This document shows, piece by piece, positions 51,854 through 59,785 of a stretch of 64,000 nucleotides of DNA. How positions within the stretch are numbered: position 1 is the stretch's first letter; every line of letters starts with the position of its first letter. The DNA is from an uncultured Dorea sp. Its GTDB lineage: Bacteria; Bacillota; Clostridia; Lachnospirales; Lachnospiraceae. The DNA is taken from the NCBI GenBank assembly GCA_910579925.1, contig CAJTVY010000016.1, positions 1-64,000 of the forward strand, given 5' to 3'. The translations under genes and the position numbers were made by a program. Below the pieces are notes generated by a model that saw only the letters and a list, made by a program, of their open reading frames with translations, made no database searches and was not told where the DNA came from.

Positions 51854-53653
51854 ATGAGAGTGAAGCAGTTGAAAACAAGATGGACAGGCGGGGTGGATGA
51901 AGAACATGTTCTGGAAGAGTATCCAAGGCCGCTTCTTCAGAGGGAAAGTTATGTGAACTTAAATGGTTTCTGGGACTATGCGTTTACAGGACAAGGGGAG
52001 AAACCGAAAGAGTATGTCGGGCGTATCCTGGTGCCCTTTTCACCGGAGGCTCCTCTTTCCGGGGTAGGCAGGCAGTTGAAGCCGCAGGAAACCTTGTGGT
52101 ACCATAGGAGGCTGCCAGAGGAAATCTTTCCTGTATCCGGAAGAAGATGGATTCTGCATTTTGGTGCGGTGGATCAGTATGCGGTCGTGTCGGTTAATGG
52201 AAGAGTGTTAAAACGTCACCTGGGGGGATATCTGCCATTTTCGATAGATGTGACGGATTCTCTGAAGAAAGGGAGAAATGAGCTGACGGTCAGGGTCAGA
52301 GATTATAGTGATGCATTCTACTACAGCCGTGGAAAGCAGAAGATGAAACGGGGAGGAATGTTCTATACGGCGCAGAGCGGCATCTGGCAGACGGTGTGGA
52401 TGGAACAGGTACCGGATACTTATGTTGAGGAACTGATAGTGACGCCTTTGTATGATGAGTCGGCGTTTCGTATCAGAGTGAGGCTGGCGGATGCTGATCG
52501 TATGACGGAGAACTGCGAGACAGGAAGCGGATGCGAGAGAAAAATTAAGGTTATGTTATCTTCCCAGGAGATGGAGCCGCTGCAGAGGGAAGGACTGGTG
52601 GATGAGGATATGCGGATTCCTGTGCCGGATATGCATAGCTGGAGCCCGGAAGATCCGTTTCTGTATGATATCCAGGTACTGGCAGGCGAAGACTGCGTCA
52701 GAAGTTATGCCGCCATGCGTAAAATAAGTGTAGAGAAGGATGCACAAGGGATTCCCCGAATGTTTCTGAATAACCGTCCTTATTTTCAGCGCGGCGTTCT
52801 GGATCAGGGATACTGGCCGGACGGTCTGTATACTCCGCCATGCGACGAAGCTATGATTTATGATATCCGGGTTATGAAGGAGCTGGGTTTTAATATGTTG
52901 AGAAAGCATATCAAGATTGAGCCCCAGCGGTGGTACTATCACTGCGACCGGCTGGGGATGCTGGTGTGGCAGGATATGGTAAACGGAGGCAGAAGCTACC
53001 AGTCCTGGTATGTGACGTATCTGGCGACGGTGATGGAATATTTTCACCTGCGAATGCATGATTCTATGCTTACGCTTCTGGGGAGAAAGGATGTGAAGGG
53101 AAGAAGGCAGTTTGTTGCGGAATTGCGTGAAACGATCCGGGTCCTGTATAATCATCCGTCTATTGTGGCCTGGGTGCTTTTCAATGAAGGGTGGGGCCAG
53201 TTCCACGGGGAAGCCATAACACAGATTGCGAGGGAGGCGGACGATAGCAGACTGATCGACCAGGCCAGCGGCTGGTTTGACCAGGGCGGCGGGGATGTCA
53301 GGAGTATCCACGATTATTTTTTCCCACTGTTTATAAAGGCTGAGAAACGGGTAACGGCGCTGACGGAGTTCGGCGGATATTCCTTGTGTGTCCCGGGGCA
53401 CCATATGTATAGAAAGGTCTATGGTTATCGGATTTACCGAAGAAAATCGGATCTGTCCAGAGGATACCGGGAGTGGATTGAACGAGAAGTCGTTCCGAAT
53501 ATCGCAAGGGGATTATCGGCCACAGTATATACGCAGTTGTCGGATGTAGAGGAAGAAACCAACGGAATTCTGACATACGACCGGCAGATAATGAAGCTGA
53601 ATCCGAAGACGGTACGAGAGTTAAACAGGAAGATGACGCTGGACGGATTTTAA
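51854..53653 (+). CDS. Glycoside hydrolase family 2 protein
   Basis: 599 residues from ATG 51854 (GGAG ten bases upstream); ATG 51833 is also possible. N-terminal jelly-roll sugar-binding domain (RESYVNLNGFWDYAF ... FGAVDQYAVVSVNGRVLKRHLGGYLPFSIDVT), an Ig-like middle domain, and the TIM barrel with acid/base Glu in VLFNEGWGQF near residue 445 and nucleophile Glu in ALTEFGGYS near 505. It has no signal peptide. Sequence near GYWPDGLYTPPCDEAM marks a large subgroup whose sugar specificity is unsettled; beta-galactosidase and beta-glucuronidase activity both occur in GH2. Confidence 0.88.
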   Translation: MRVKQLKTRWTGGVDEEHVLEEYPRPLLQRESYVNLNGFWDYAFTGQGEKPKEYVGRILVPFSPEAPLSGVGRQLKPQETLWYHRRLPEEIFPVSGRRWILHFGAVDQYAVVSVNGRVLKRHLGGYLPFSIDVTDSLKKGRNELTVRVRDYSDAFYYSRGKQKMKRGGMFYTAQSGIWQTVWMEQVPDTYVEELIVTPLYDESAFRIRVRLADADRMTENCETGSGCERKIKVMLSSQEMEPLQREGLVDEDMRIPVPDMHSWSPEDPFLYDIQVLAGEDCVRSYAAMRKISVEKDAQGIPRMFLNNRPYFQRGVLDQGYWPDGLYTPPCDEAMIYDIRVMKELGFNMLRKHIKIEPQRWYYHCDRLGMLVWQDMVNGGRSYQSWYVTYLATVMEYFHLRMHDSMLTLLGRKDVKGRRQFVAELRETIRVLYNHPSIVAWVLFNEGWGQFHGEAITQIAREADDSRLIDQASGWFDQGGGDVRSIHDYFFPLFIKAEKRVTALTEFGGYSLCVPGHHMYRKVYGYRIYRRKSDLSRGYREWIEREVVPNIARGLSATVYTQLSDVEEETNGILTYDRQIMKLNPKTVRELNRKMTLDGF

Positions 53654-53722
53654 ATTGTTTTATTGCTGGAAAGCTGGAAAGATAAGGAATAGAATTTATA
53701 GAAAAGGAACCCCATAAGTAAA

Positions 53723-53764
53723 AACATAGGCCGGAAATCTGTAAACAGGGTTCCGGCCTATGTT
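53723..53764. terminator. Terminator between convergent genes
   Basis: 14-bp perfect stem (53723-53736 with 53751-53764). On the minus strand it ends in TTTTTAC, a good terminator for the 53780-54508 gene; for the plus strand it is a stem without a T run. Confidence 0.7.
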
Positions 53765-53779
53765 AAAAAAACTTTATGA

Positions 53780-54508
53780 TTACTGGGCAGAATCCAATCC
53801 GGATTGTCTGTCGTCCGTATTATTGTCGTCCGCCGTCTCTTCTTCTGGCTTCTTCTCGTTATTCTCATCAATTTCTTCCGCAATATCTACCATCCTTGAT
53901 CCGATATCGGAAGCCAGTTTCGCAGACTTTTGCTTCAGATCTGACAACTCTTCCTTCTTGAAATCTGCGGCCCCCCTGCGTCCGTTATCGAGAGATATCT
54001 CAGACTCAAGAATCTTGATCCTTCCGTCAAGTCTGGTCTTGACGGAATCCAGCATATCCACATTCCGTACATCCCCAGACAGCGTCACCACATCAGTCAG
54101 TCGTTCGTTCTGAAGCTCTTCTCGCGTCTTCGGTTCGTCGTTCTCGTTCTCCTTGTCTTCTTTCTTCTCAAGCTCTCTGGTCATGGCCTGGGAAATCTGC
54201 AGGTCAATATTCTCAATCTGTTCGTCATAGTCCTCTAATTGTGACTTTATGGATTCCATGGAAAATCCCTTTTCTATGGTAGAGGCAATCAGAGAATTCT
54301 TGCGGTCAGTAATCTCCATCTTCTGCTTCATAAGATTGTTGATCATATTCATAGCCCCGCCCCTTGCGGAAAGAATAAAAGTATCCCGCCGTTCTTCGTC
54401 GGAGGATTCGGTACTGCTTACCCCCGCCTTGTTCGCCGCGCTTCTGTTAATCTGAAACGACTGAAAGGCATTATTAATCTGTAATGACGGTGTAAAATTT
54501 AATCTCAT
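53780..54508 (-). CDS. Hypothetical coiled-coil protein
   Basis: Unrecognised, 242 residues, with GGGGGAGG upstream. After NNAFQSFQINRSAANKAG (residues 11-30) it carries coiled-coil helices (MNMINNLMKQKMEITDRKNSLIAS; ESIKSQLEDYDEQIENIDLQIS), a highly acidic/basic stretch (EKKEDKENENDEPKTREELQNE), a central block DVVTLSGDVRNVDMLDSVKTRLDGRIKILESEI, and a very acidic C-terminal tail. No signal peptide or membrane segment. Probably a cytosolic structural or adaptor protein of Lachnospiraceae. Confidence 0.7.
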   Translation of the reverse strand: MRLNFTPSLQINNAFQSFQINRSAANKAGVSSTESSDEERRDTFILSARGGAMNMINNLMKQKMEITDRKNSLIASTIEKGFSMESIKSQLEDYDEQIENIDLQISQAMTRELEKKEDKENENDEPKTREELQNERLTDVVTLSGDVRNVDMLDSVKTRLDGRIKILESEISLDNGRRGAADFKKEELSDLKQKSAKLASDIGSRMVDIAEEIDENNEKKPEEETADDNNTDDRQSGLDSAQ

Positions 54509-54745
54509 GTGTATAACCTCCCCCTTATCTATAAGATCATGTCGGGGTCAAAAGGTATTTTTCCCCTGGTATCATAATTATATATCGGAAGAACAGGCAG
54601 AAACTTTAAGAGTTGTTGGGAAGTTTTGTTGACTGGATTTTAAGTATTTGTTAGAATAAGCAAAGGGAAAAGTTTTGGTTTACCTGAAAACAAAAGAGTT
54701 TACAATAGATTGGCAAAAGTCTGATTCAGTGAAGGAGGACGAGCA

Positions 54746-56206
54746 ATGCAGGATTTAACGTTTGGAGAGCAGGTTAAGATTATCCTAAGTCGTAAGGATA
54801 TGACGATTAAGGAACTTGCGAAGAAGATTGAAGTGCGTACCGGGAAGAAGATGTCCCGCCAGAATCTGACGCAGAGACTTGGAAGGGATAATTTTCAAGA
54901 GCGTGATATGCGGATGATCGCAGAGATTATGGGATGTCCGTTTCAGTTGAATATTCTGGATGAAAGAACGATAACGGAGAATGAGATAAAAGCAGAGCAG
55001 AAGGCGGGCGTTAAGAGCGCATCTGAGACAGTGGGGGAGATCAAGGAGACTAAAGCGGCACAGACTTTGACAGAAGAACCCCAAAAGGCTGATAAGAATA
55101 AAATGCCCGACGCAAAGCCGGATGTAGAGAAAGATTCCCATGTTACCGCACACGAGAGGGATATTACCATTGGTGAACTGGTGGATATCCATGAAGAACT
55201 GGATGCATTGATGGAGAAGAACTCTGGAAAACATCTGACCGGCAAGGAGTCTGAAGCAAAGCAAAATGAACCTGCCGTATCCGGCGCCGCCGACGGCGAA
55301 TCGCAGTCTGACCAGACTGTTCATCAGGAAGAATATGCAAAAGGCAGCCCGGCAGATCAGCCAGGAGAGCCTGAGCAGGCAAAAATGCCGGTGGATTCGG
55401 GCGGGCGTATGCAGGGAAAAGCAGACGGCTGCCCAGTGGGGCATGGCTTAGGGGATGCGCCGGATGATTCAAGTGAATATGCGCAAAGAAATGTGAATGG
55501 TTATCCGGGAGAATATATACAGGAAAATGCGGCGGCTTACCAGACTGACTACGACGAGGCTCGCCGGGAGGAGTATGAGGAATATTCGGGCGGCGCGCCA
55601 GAAGGATACGAAGAAGGCGCCGGCAGGGAGCCGGTAGGAATTCTCCTGGAAGAGATCGATTCCCTGGAAAAAACAGAGAAAAAGGAAACCGTACAGGAAG
55701 AAAAAACTCACGGATGGAGAGCTTATCTGAAACAGCGGTTTAAGAAGCTTAACAAGGATCAGACCCATCCTGACAAAGAGACGGCTGCCGCAACATATCC
55801 GGCGCTTGGGACTGAAGACCCAGGAGCGCAGGAAGACGGCTATCCAGAAACAGATTATCCTGAAGAAGAGTATTTGGCCGGAGCGTATGAAGGCGGCTAT
55901 TCAGAAATAGAATATTCTGACAGAATTTATGATGAAGAGTACCAGTCCGCAGAGTATTCCGAAGAAGCGTATCTGGAAGAACTGGCAAAGGACGAAGAAG
56001 ACAGGGGAGAGATTAACCCATATACCGGAAAAGAATACGAATCCAACAGCGTCCGTATGCATCCGTCACGGATTGGCTATGTACAGGTGTACGACCGGAT
56101 GAACCACCAGTGGACAGATATGACGGAGTGGGCGTTCTTAGGATACCAGGAGCGTAAGAAACAGCTTCTGGGAAAGGATTACGATCCGCCGATTTATCTG
56201 GATTAG
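54746..56206 (+). CDS. Hypothetical protein: N-terminal HTH, long acidic linker, conserved C-terminal block
   Basis: 486 residues, with GAAGGAGG upstream. Residues 1-70 look like an XRE-type helix-turn-helix (VKIILSRKDMTIKELAKKIEVRT ... QRLGRDNFQERDMRMIAEIMGC). Residues about 80-430 are low-complexity, Glu/Gln/Tyr-rich with repeated EYSxxx and GYPExxY motifs. The last 60 residues (EINPYTGKEYESNSV ... YVQVYDRMNHQWTDMTEWAFLG ... DYDPPIYLD) look folded and conserved. dGTPase follows after ten bases. Function unknown; a DNA-bound scaffold with a disordered spacer is one possibility. Confidence 0.65.
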   Translation: MQDLTFGEQVKIILSRKDMTIKELAKKIEVRTGKKMSRQNLTQRLGRDNFQERDMRMIAEIMGCPFQLNILDERTITENEIKAEQKAGVKSASETVGEIKETKAAQTLTEEPQKADKNKMPDAKPDVEKDSHVTAHERDITIGELVDIHEELDALMEKNSGKHLTGKESEAKQNEPAVSGAADGESQSDQTVHQEEYAKGSPADQPGEPEQAKMPVDSGGRMQGKADGCPVGHGLGDAPDDSSEYAQRNVNGYPGEYIQENAAAYQTDYDEARREEYEEYSGGAPEGYEEGAGREPVGILLEEIDSLEKTEKKETVQEEKTHGWRAYLKQRFKKLNKDQTHPDKETAAATYPALGTEDPGAQEDGYPETDYPEEEYLAGAYEGGYSEIEYSDRIYDEEYQSAEYSEEAYLEELAKDEEDRGEINPYTGKEYESNSVRMHPSRIGYVQVYDRMNHQWTDMTEWAFLGYQERKKQLLGKDYDPPIYLD

Positions 56207-56216
56207 GAGTGAGACT

Positions 56217-57641
56217 GTGAACTGGGAACAATTATTGTCAACAAAGAGAAACCGTAAAAACCGCAGGCATCAGGACGGTCAGAACGTGGATCTGCGCAGT
56301 GAATTCGAGAAGGATTACCATCGCATTATCGGCAGTGCGTCATTTCGGCGGCTGCAGGATAAGACACAGGTGTTCCCGCTGGACCGGAGTGACTTTGTCC
56401 GTACGAGACTTACCCACTCCATGGAGGTCTCTTCTTTTGCAAAATCCCTGGGACAGAATATCGGGGAAAATATTTTAGTATATAAGAAAGATAATAGTTT
56501 CACTCCAAAGATGAAAGAGGATATCTGCAACATCCTGCAGTGTGCGGGACTGATTCATGACATTGGCAATCCACCCTTCGGACATTTCGGAGAAGATGCG
56601 ATCCGGGACTGGTTTGGAAGGAATCTTCCGGTGATGGAGTATCACGGAAAGACCATAGATCAGATACTGACAGAACAGATGAGAGAGGATTTTTATCATT
56701 TCGAGGGAAATGCACAGGCTTTAAGACTGGTAAGCAAATTACATTTTCTCGTAGATGAAAATGGTATGAACCTTACTTATGCGCTTCTTAGCGCCATCGT
56801 AAAATATCCGGTGTCTTCTGTGGAAATGAATGTATATTCCAGGGACGTTAAGGCTAAGAAGATGGGATACTATTATGCTGACAGAGACATTTTTAAGGAG
56901 ATATCCAGAGAAACCGGGACGAATGGAAACCGGCATCCCCTGGCGTTTATCCTGGAGGCGGCGGATGATATTGCATATAAGACGGCGGATATTGAGGATG
57001 CCTTTGTAAAGGGGTTTCTGAGCTATCATAAACTGCTGGAGGAACTTTCGGGGCTTGAAAAGACTTATGAAGGCGACGATCTGGGCGGGTTTCACCCGGC
57101 CAGGAAGCTTAAGGAACTATATCTTCTGGCAAAAGACAGGCGGGTGGAGGGGCCGGAGGAGTATGCGGTCAAGAACTGGATCGTGAGAGTCCAGGGATTT
57201 CTGATCGGCTGCGCGACTTGTGGGTTTACAGACAATTATGAGGCGATCATGGAGGGAAACTATAAGCATGATCTGTTTTATCAGACGTTTGCGCAGCAAA
57301 TGATGGAATTGCTGGGCGATCTGGCGTTTCGGGAAGTATTCACGTCAGATACTATTTACCGGCTGGAAGTGTCGGAGGGCGCTATGCTTAATTTTCTTAT
57401 GGATCTTTTTATGAATGCAGTAGTAAAATACGACGACAGTACGCAGGAAATGGATTCTGTCAGCGAACGCATGGTTTCGTTTATCTCGAGTAATTATAAG
57501 AGAGCGTATCACTATCATGCGAAAGGAAAGCCTGAGGCGGAGAGGCTGTATCTGCGGCTTTTGCTGGCAACCGATTATATCTGTGGGATGACGGACAGTT
57601 ATGCAAAGCGTCTGTATCAGGAATTAAAGGCAATTTTATAA
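56217..57641 (+). CDS. dgt: Deoxyguanosinetriphosphate triphosphohydrolase (dGTPase)
   Basis: 474 residues, start GTG 56217 after GGAGTGAG. HD-domain enzyme hydrolysing dGTP (or other dNTPs) to the nucleoside and triphosphate. The motif set is clear: FRRLQDKTQVFPLDRSDFVRTRLTHSMEV near 50-80, H...HD in CAGLIHDIGNPPFGHFGE near 110-125, and D...D in EAADDIAYKTADIEDAF near 235-255. Together with nrdDG it bears on dNTP pool balance; some relatives contribute to phage resistance. Confidence 0.93.
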   Translation: MNWEQLLSTKRNRKNRRHQDGQNVDLRSEFEKDYHRIIGSASFRRLQDKTQVFPLDRSDFVRTRLTHSMEVSSFAKSLGQNIGENILVYKKDNSFTPKMKEDICNILQCAGLIHDIGNPPFGHFGEDAIRDWFGRNLPVMEYHGKTIDQILTEQMREDFYHFEGNAQALRLVSKLHFLVDENGMNLTYALLSAIVKYPVSSVEMNVYSRDVKAKKMGYYYADRDIFKEISRETGTNGNRHPLAFILEAADDIAYKTADIEDAFVKGFLSYHKLLEELSGLEKTYEGDDLGGFHPARKLKELYLLAKDRRVEGPEEYAVKNWIVRVQGFLIGCATCGFTDNYEAIMEGNYKHDLFYQTFAQQMMELLGDLAFREVFTSDTIYRLEVSEGAMLNFLMDLFMNAVVKYDDSTQEMDSVSERMVSFISSNYKRAYHYHAKGKPEAERLYLRLLLATDYICGMTDSYAKRLYQELKAIL

Positions 57642-57708
57642 GGAATGGTATTTTTTCTGACCCTGGAGAATAGATTGTGATAAAAAGACCAGGATTGGAA
57701 GTGGAGGA

Positions 57709-58839
57709 TTGAAGCGTTTTATTCGTTATCTGTATGAATATGAACAGGGAAAAAGACTGCGTAATGTGGGATTTGTTAAAGTAGAACAGCAGGATAAGGA
57801 CTGTACGTTGAATATTCATGGCAAAGGGCTGCATATGAAGGGGGAACAAAAGCTTGATCTGTACCTGTTTTTCGAAGACGGCGGCGAGTGCATCGGAGTT
57901 TTGCAGGGAACGGTGGACAATGTGAACCCGGCCATTAACTACAGGCTGTATTTTACGGAGGAGGATGTGATTGCTCCAGAGAATTTTCAGAGGATCAACG
58001 GGATTATTCTGGAAAGTGAGACGGGGCGCAGATATGCCGCAGTATGGAATGAGGCGGCGATTGATGTCAGTCGGATGCGGGTGCAGAGGCCAGAGACAGT
58101 ACAAAAGGAATCCCCCAGGGACGAAAACACCGGAATGACAGAAGAAGGGGAGAGGCAGGAAGAGGAGCGGCGGGAAGAGGCGCCGCAGCAGGAAGAGGCG
58201 CCGCAGCAGGAAGAGGCCGGGAGAGAAGAAGAAACAATGCCGGAAGAAGGCATGATGCAAAACGATCATTCCATGCATGGCGGGATACCTGTCCGGCAGG
58301 AGGAACTAAGGCAAGAGGAGATTCCCGGGACGGATACGTCGCTGCCGAAAGAAGATTGGGGGCCAGGTACTGAAGTGTCAGATGAAAATCCTGCGGACGA
58401 TGTGGACCCGGCGCAGGAAACATTCCACGGTTCAGAGGCGGATCTGGAGATGAGCCAGGAACTTACGGCACAGCCAATCGAAAATATCTGTGCAGATGCA
58501 AAAGAACCGGAGCGAAAAGAGCGGTTTAGCTGTACAAAGATTCAGCGTAATGACATCGCAAGGCTTCCCAGATGTGAATGGAAGTGGGCGAATAATAGTT
58601 TTCTGCTTCATGGATACTATAATTACCATCATCTTGCGATTATCCATGACAATGACAGATACAGGCTTGGAGTGCCGGGAATCTATCATCCGCAGGAAGC
58701 GAAGGCGGCAAATACGTTCGGGTTTTCAGAATTTATTCCCTATCAGGATATGGATATGGATCTGACGGATGATGAAAAGAGCAGCCAGGAAAGGTTTGGA
58801 TACTGGTGCAGGCCGATCAAAAGGATGCTTAAGACGTAG
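57709..58839 (+). CDS. Hypothetical protein with acidic repeats (DUF6128-like C-terminus)
   Basis: 376 residues from TTG 57709; GGAAG is seven bases upstream, while GGAGG is too close. An N-terminal domain (about 1-125: KRFIRYLYEYEQGKRLRNVGFVKVE ... NVNPAINYRLYFTEEDV), a central Glu/Gln-rich region with an 18-base tandem repeat coding EEAPQQ twice (near 58180), and a C-terminal domain (KIQRNDIARLPRCEWKWANNSFLLHGYYNYHHLAII ... FGFSEFIPY) that I recognise as the Lachnospiraceae DUF6128 type. Role unknown. Lies between dgt and tadA. Confidence 0.7.
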   Translation: MKRFIRYLYEYEQGKRLRNVGFVKVEQQDKDCTLNIHGKGLHMKGEQKLDLYLFFEDGGECIGVLQGTVDNVNPAINYRLYFTEEDVIAPENFQRINGIILESETGRRYAAVWNEAAIDVSRMRVQRPETVQKESPRDENTGMTEEGERQEEERREEAPQQEEAPQQEEAGREEETMPEEGMMQNDHSMHGGIPVRQEELRQEEIPGTDTSLPKEDWGPGTEVSDENPADDVDPAQETFHGSEADLEMSQELTAQPIENICADAKEPERKERFSCTKIQRNDIARLPRCEWKWANNSFLLHGYYNYHHLAIIHDNDRYRLGVPGIYHPQEAKAANTFGFSEFIPYQDMDMDLTDDEKSSQERFGYWCRPIKRMLKT

Positions 58840-58885
58840 ACGATATTGATGACGGGACGCTGCAAAAACTCAGACGGAGAACGAT

Positions 58886-59404
58886 ATGCAGAAAATGACG
58901 ATAGATGAAAAGTATATGAAAGAAGCGATCCGACAGGCGAAGAAGGCATATGCGATCGGAGAGGTGCCGATTGGCTGTGTGATCGTGTATGAAGGAAAGA
59001 TCATAGGCCGGGGATATAACAGAAGAACAACGGATCAGAATACATTGGCTCATGCAGAACTGATTGCGATCAGAAAGGCAAGTAAAAAGATGGGCGACTG
59101 GCGGCTGGAAGGGTGCACGATGTATGTGACCCTGGAACCATGCCAGATGTGTTCTGGCGCAATTGTACAGTCCAGGATGTTAAGGGTAGTCGTGGGCTGT
59201 ATGAATCCGAAAGCCGGATGCGCAGGGTCTGTTCTGAATCTGCTTCAGATGGAGGAGTTCAATCACCAGGCGGAGCTTGAGACCGGAGTGCTGGGCGAAG
59301 AATGCAGTCAGATGATGAAAAGATTTTTTAGAGAATTGAGAGAGTCTAAGAAGTCTCCTGGCGGCATTTCGGAATGTGAGGATAAAAAGAAGGCAGATGA
59401 ATAG
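58886..59404 (+). CDS. tadA: tRNA-specific adenosine deaminase
   Basis: 172 residues. Makes inosine at position 34 of tRNA-Arg. Zinc site: HAELIAI near 60 (His ligand, catalytic Glu) and TLEPCQMCSGAI near 85-95 (two Cys). The last 20 residues (GGISECEDKKKADE) are an added tail. GGAG is seven bases before the ATG. Its final codons form one arm of a hairpin used to end the SRP RNA from the other strand. Confidence 0.93.
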   Translation: MQKMTIDEKYMKEAIRQAKKAYAIGEVPIGCVIVYEGKIIGRGYNRRTTDQNTLAHAELIAIRKASKKMGDWRLEGCTMYVTLEPCQMCSGAIVQSRMLRVVVGCMNPKAGCAGSVLNLLQMEEFNHQAELETGVLGEECSQMMKRFFRELRESKKSPGGISECEDKKKADE

Positions 59405-59416
59405 ATTCATCTGCCT
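59391..59416. terminator. Hairpin overlapping tadA stop, terminating SRP RNA
   Basis: AGGCAGATGAAT (59391-59402, inside tadA) pairs with ATTCATCTGCCT (59405-59416). On the minus strand it is followed by TCTTTTTATC, a standard terminator for the SRP RNA; it may also end tadA on the plus strand. Confidence 0.75.
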
Positions 59417-59448
59417 GTTGCATATTCAGTATAAATATATTGTTTCTT

Positions 59449-59711
59449 TTGTGCATTGCGCTTCGAACACCGATTCCCAGACGTTACCTTGACAGTTAAC
59501 TCAGCCCAGGCACCCTTACGGCACCCGGAAGGTTCTGCTTAGTGCTGCTTCGTTCCCGACCTGACACGGTTCACAGATTCCCGTCGCGTAAGACCCAAGC
59601 CTCATCGCCACTTATCAAGGGCAGCTCCACAAACCTGTGCCCTCTGCGCAATATCACCCCTGCTATAGCGGATTGCAGGTACAAGGTACCGCTGACACCC
59701 CGGCTGCACAA
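59449..59711 (-). ncRNA. ffs: Signal recognition particle RNA, long (Bacillus) type
   Basis: Read on the minus strand. The SRP54-binding domain is seen in GTCAGGTCGGGAACGAAGCAGCACTAAGC (59574-59546) near the middle, and the Alu-domain and 5'/3' stem are present: TTGTGCA at the 5' end (59711-59705) pairs with TGCACAA at the 3' end (59455-59449). The length of about 263 nt is that of the long Firmicute form that includes the Alu domain. It guides co-translational targeting of membrane and secreted proteins together with Ffh. Confidence 0.93.
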
Positions 59712-59717
59712 TTATTA

Positions 59718-59746
59718 ATTTTACTGTATATTGAGGCAAATGTCAA
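59718..59746 (-). promoter_or_regulatory. Promoter of the SRP RNA
   Basis: Minus-strand TTGACA (59746-59741) and TAAAAT (59723-59718), spacer 17. The start at 59711 coincides with the 5' end of the folded RNA. Confidence 0.8.
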
Positions 59747-59785
59747 CAGGGTAAAAAGTGAAAAATAGAAATGAGGAAAAATCAA

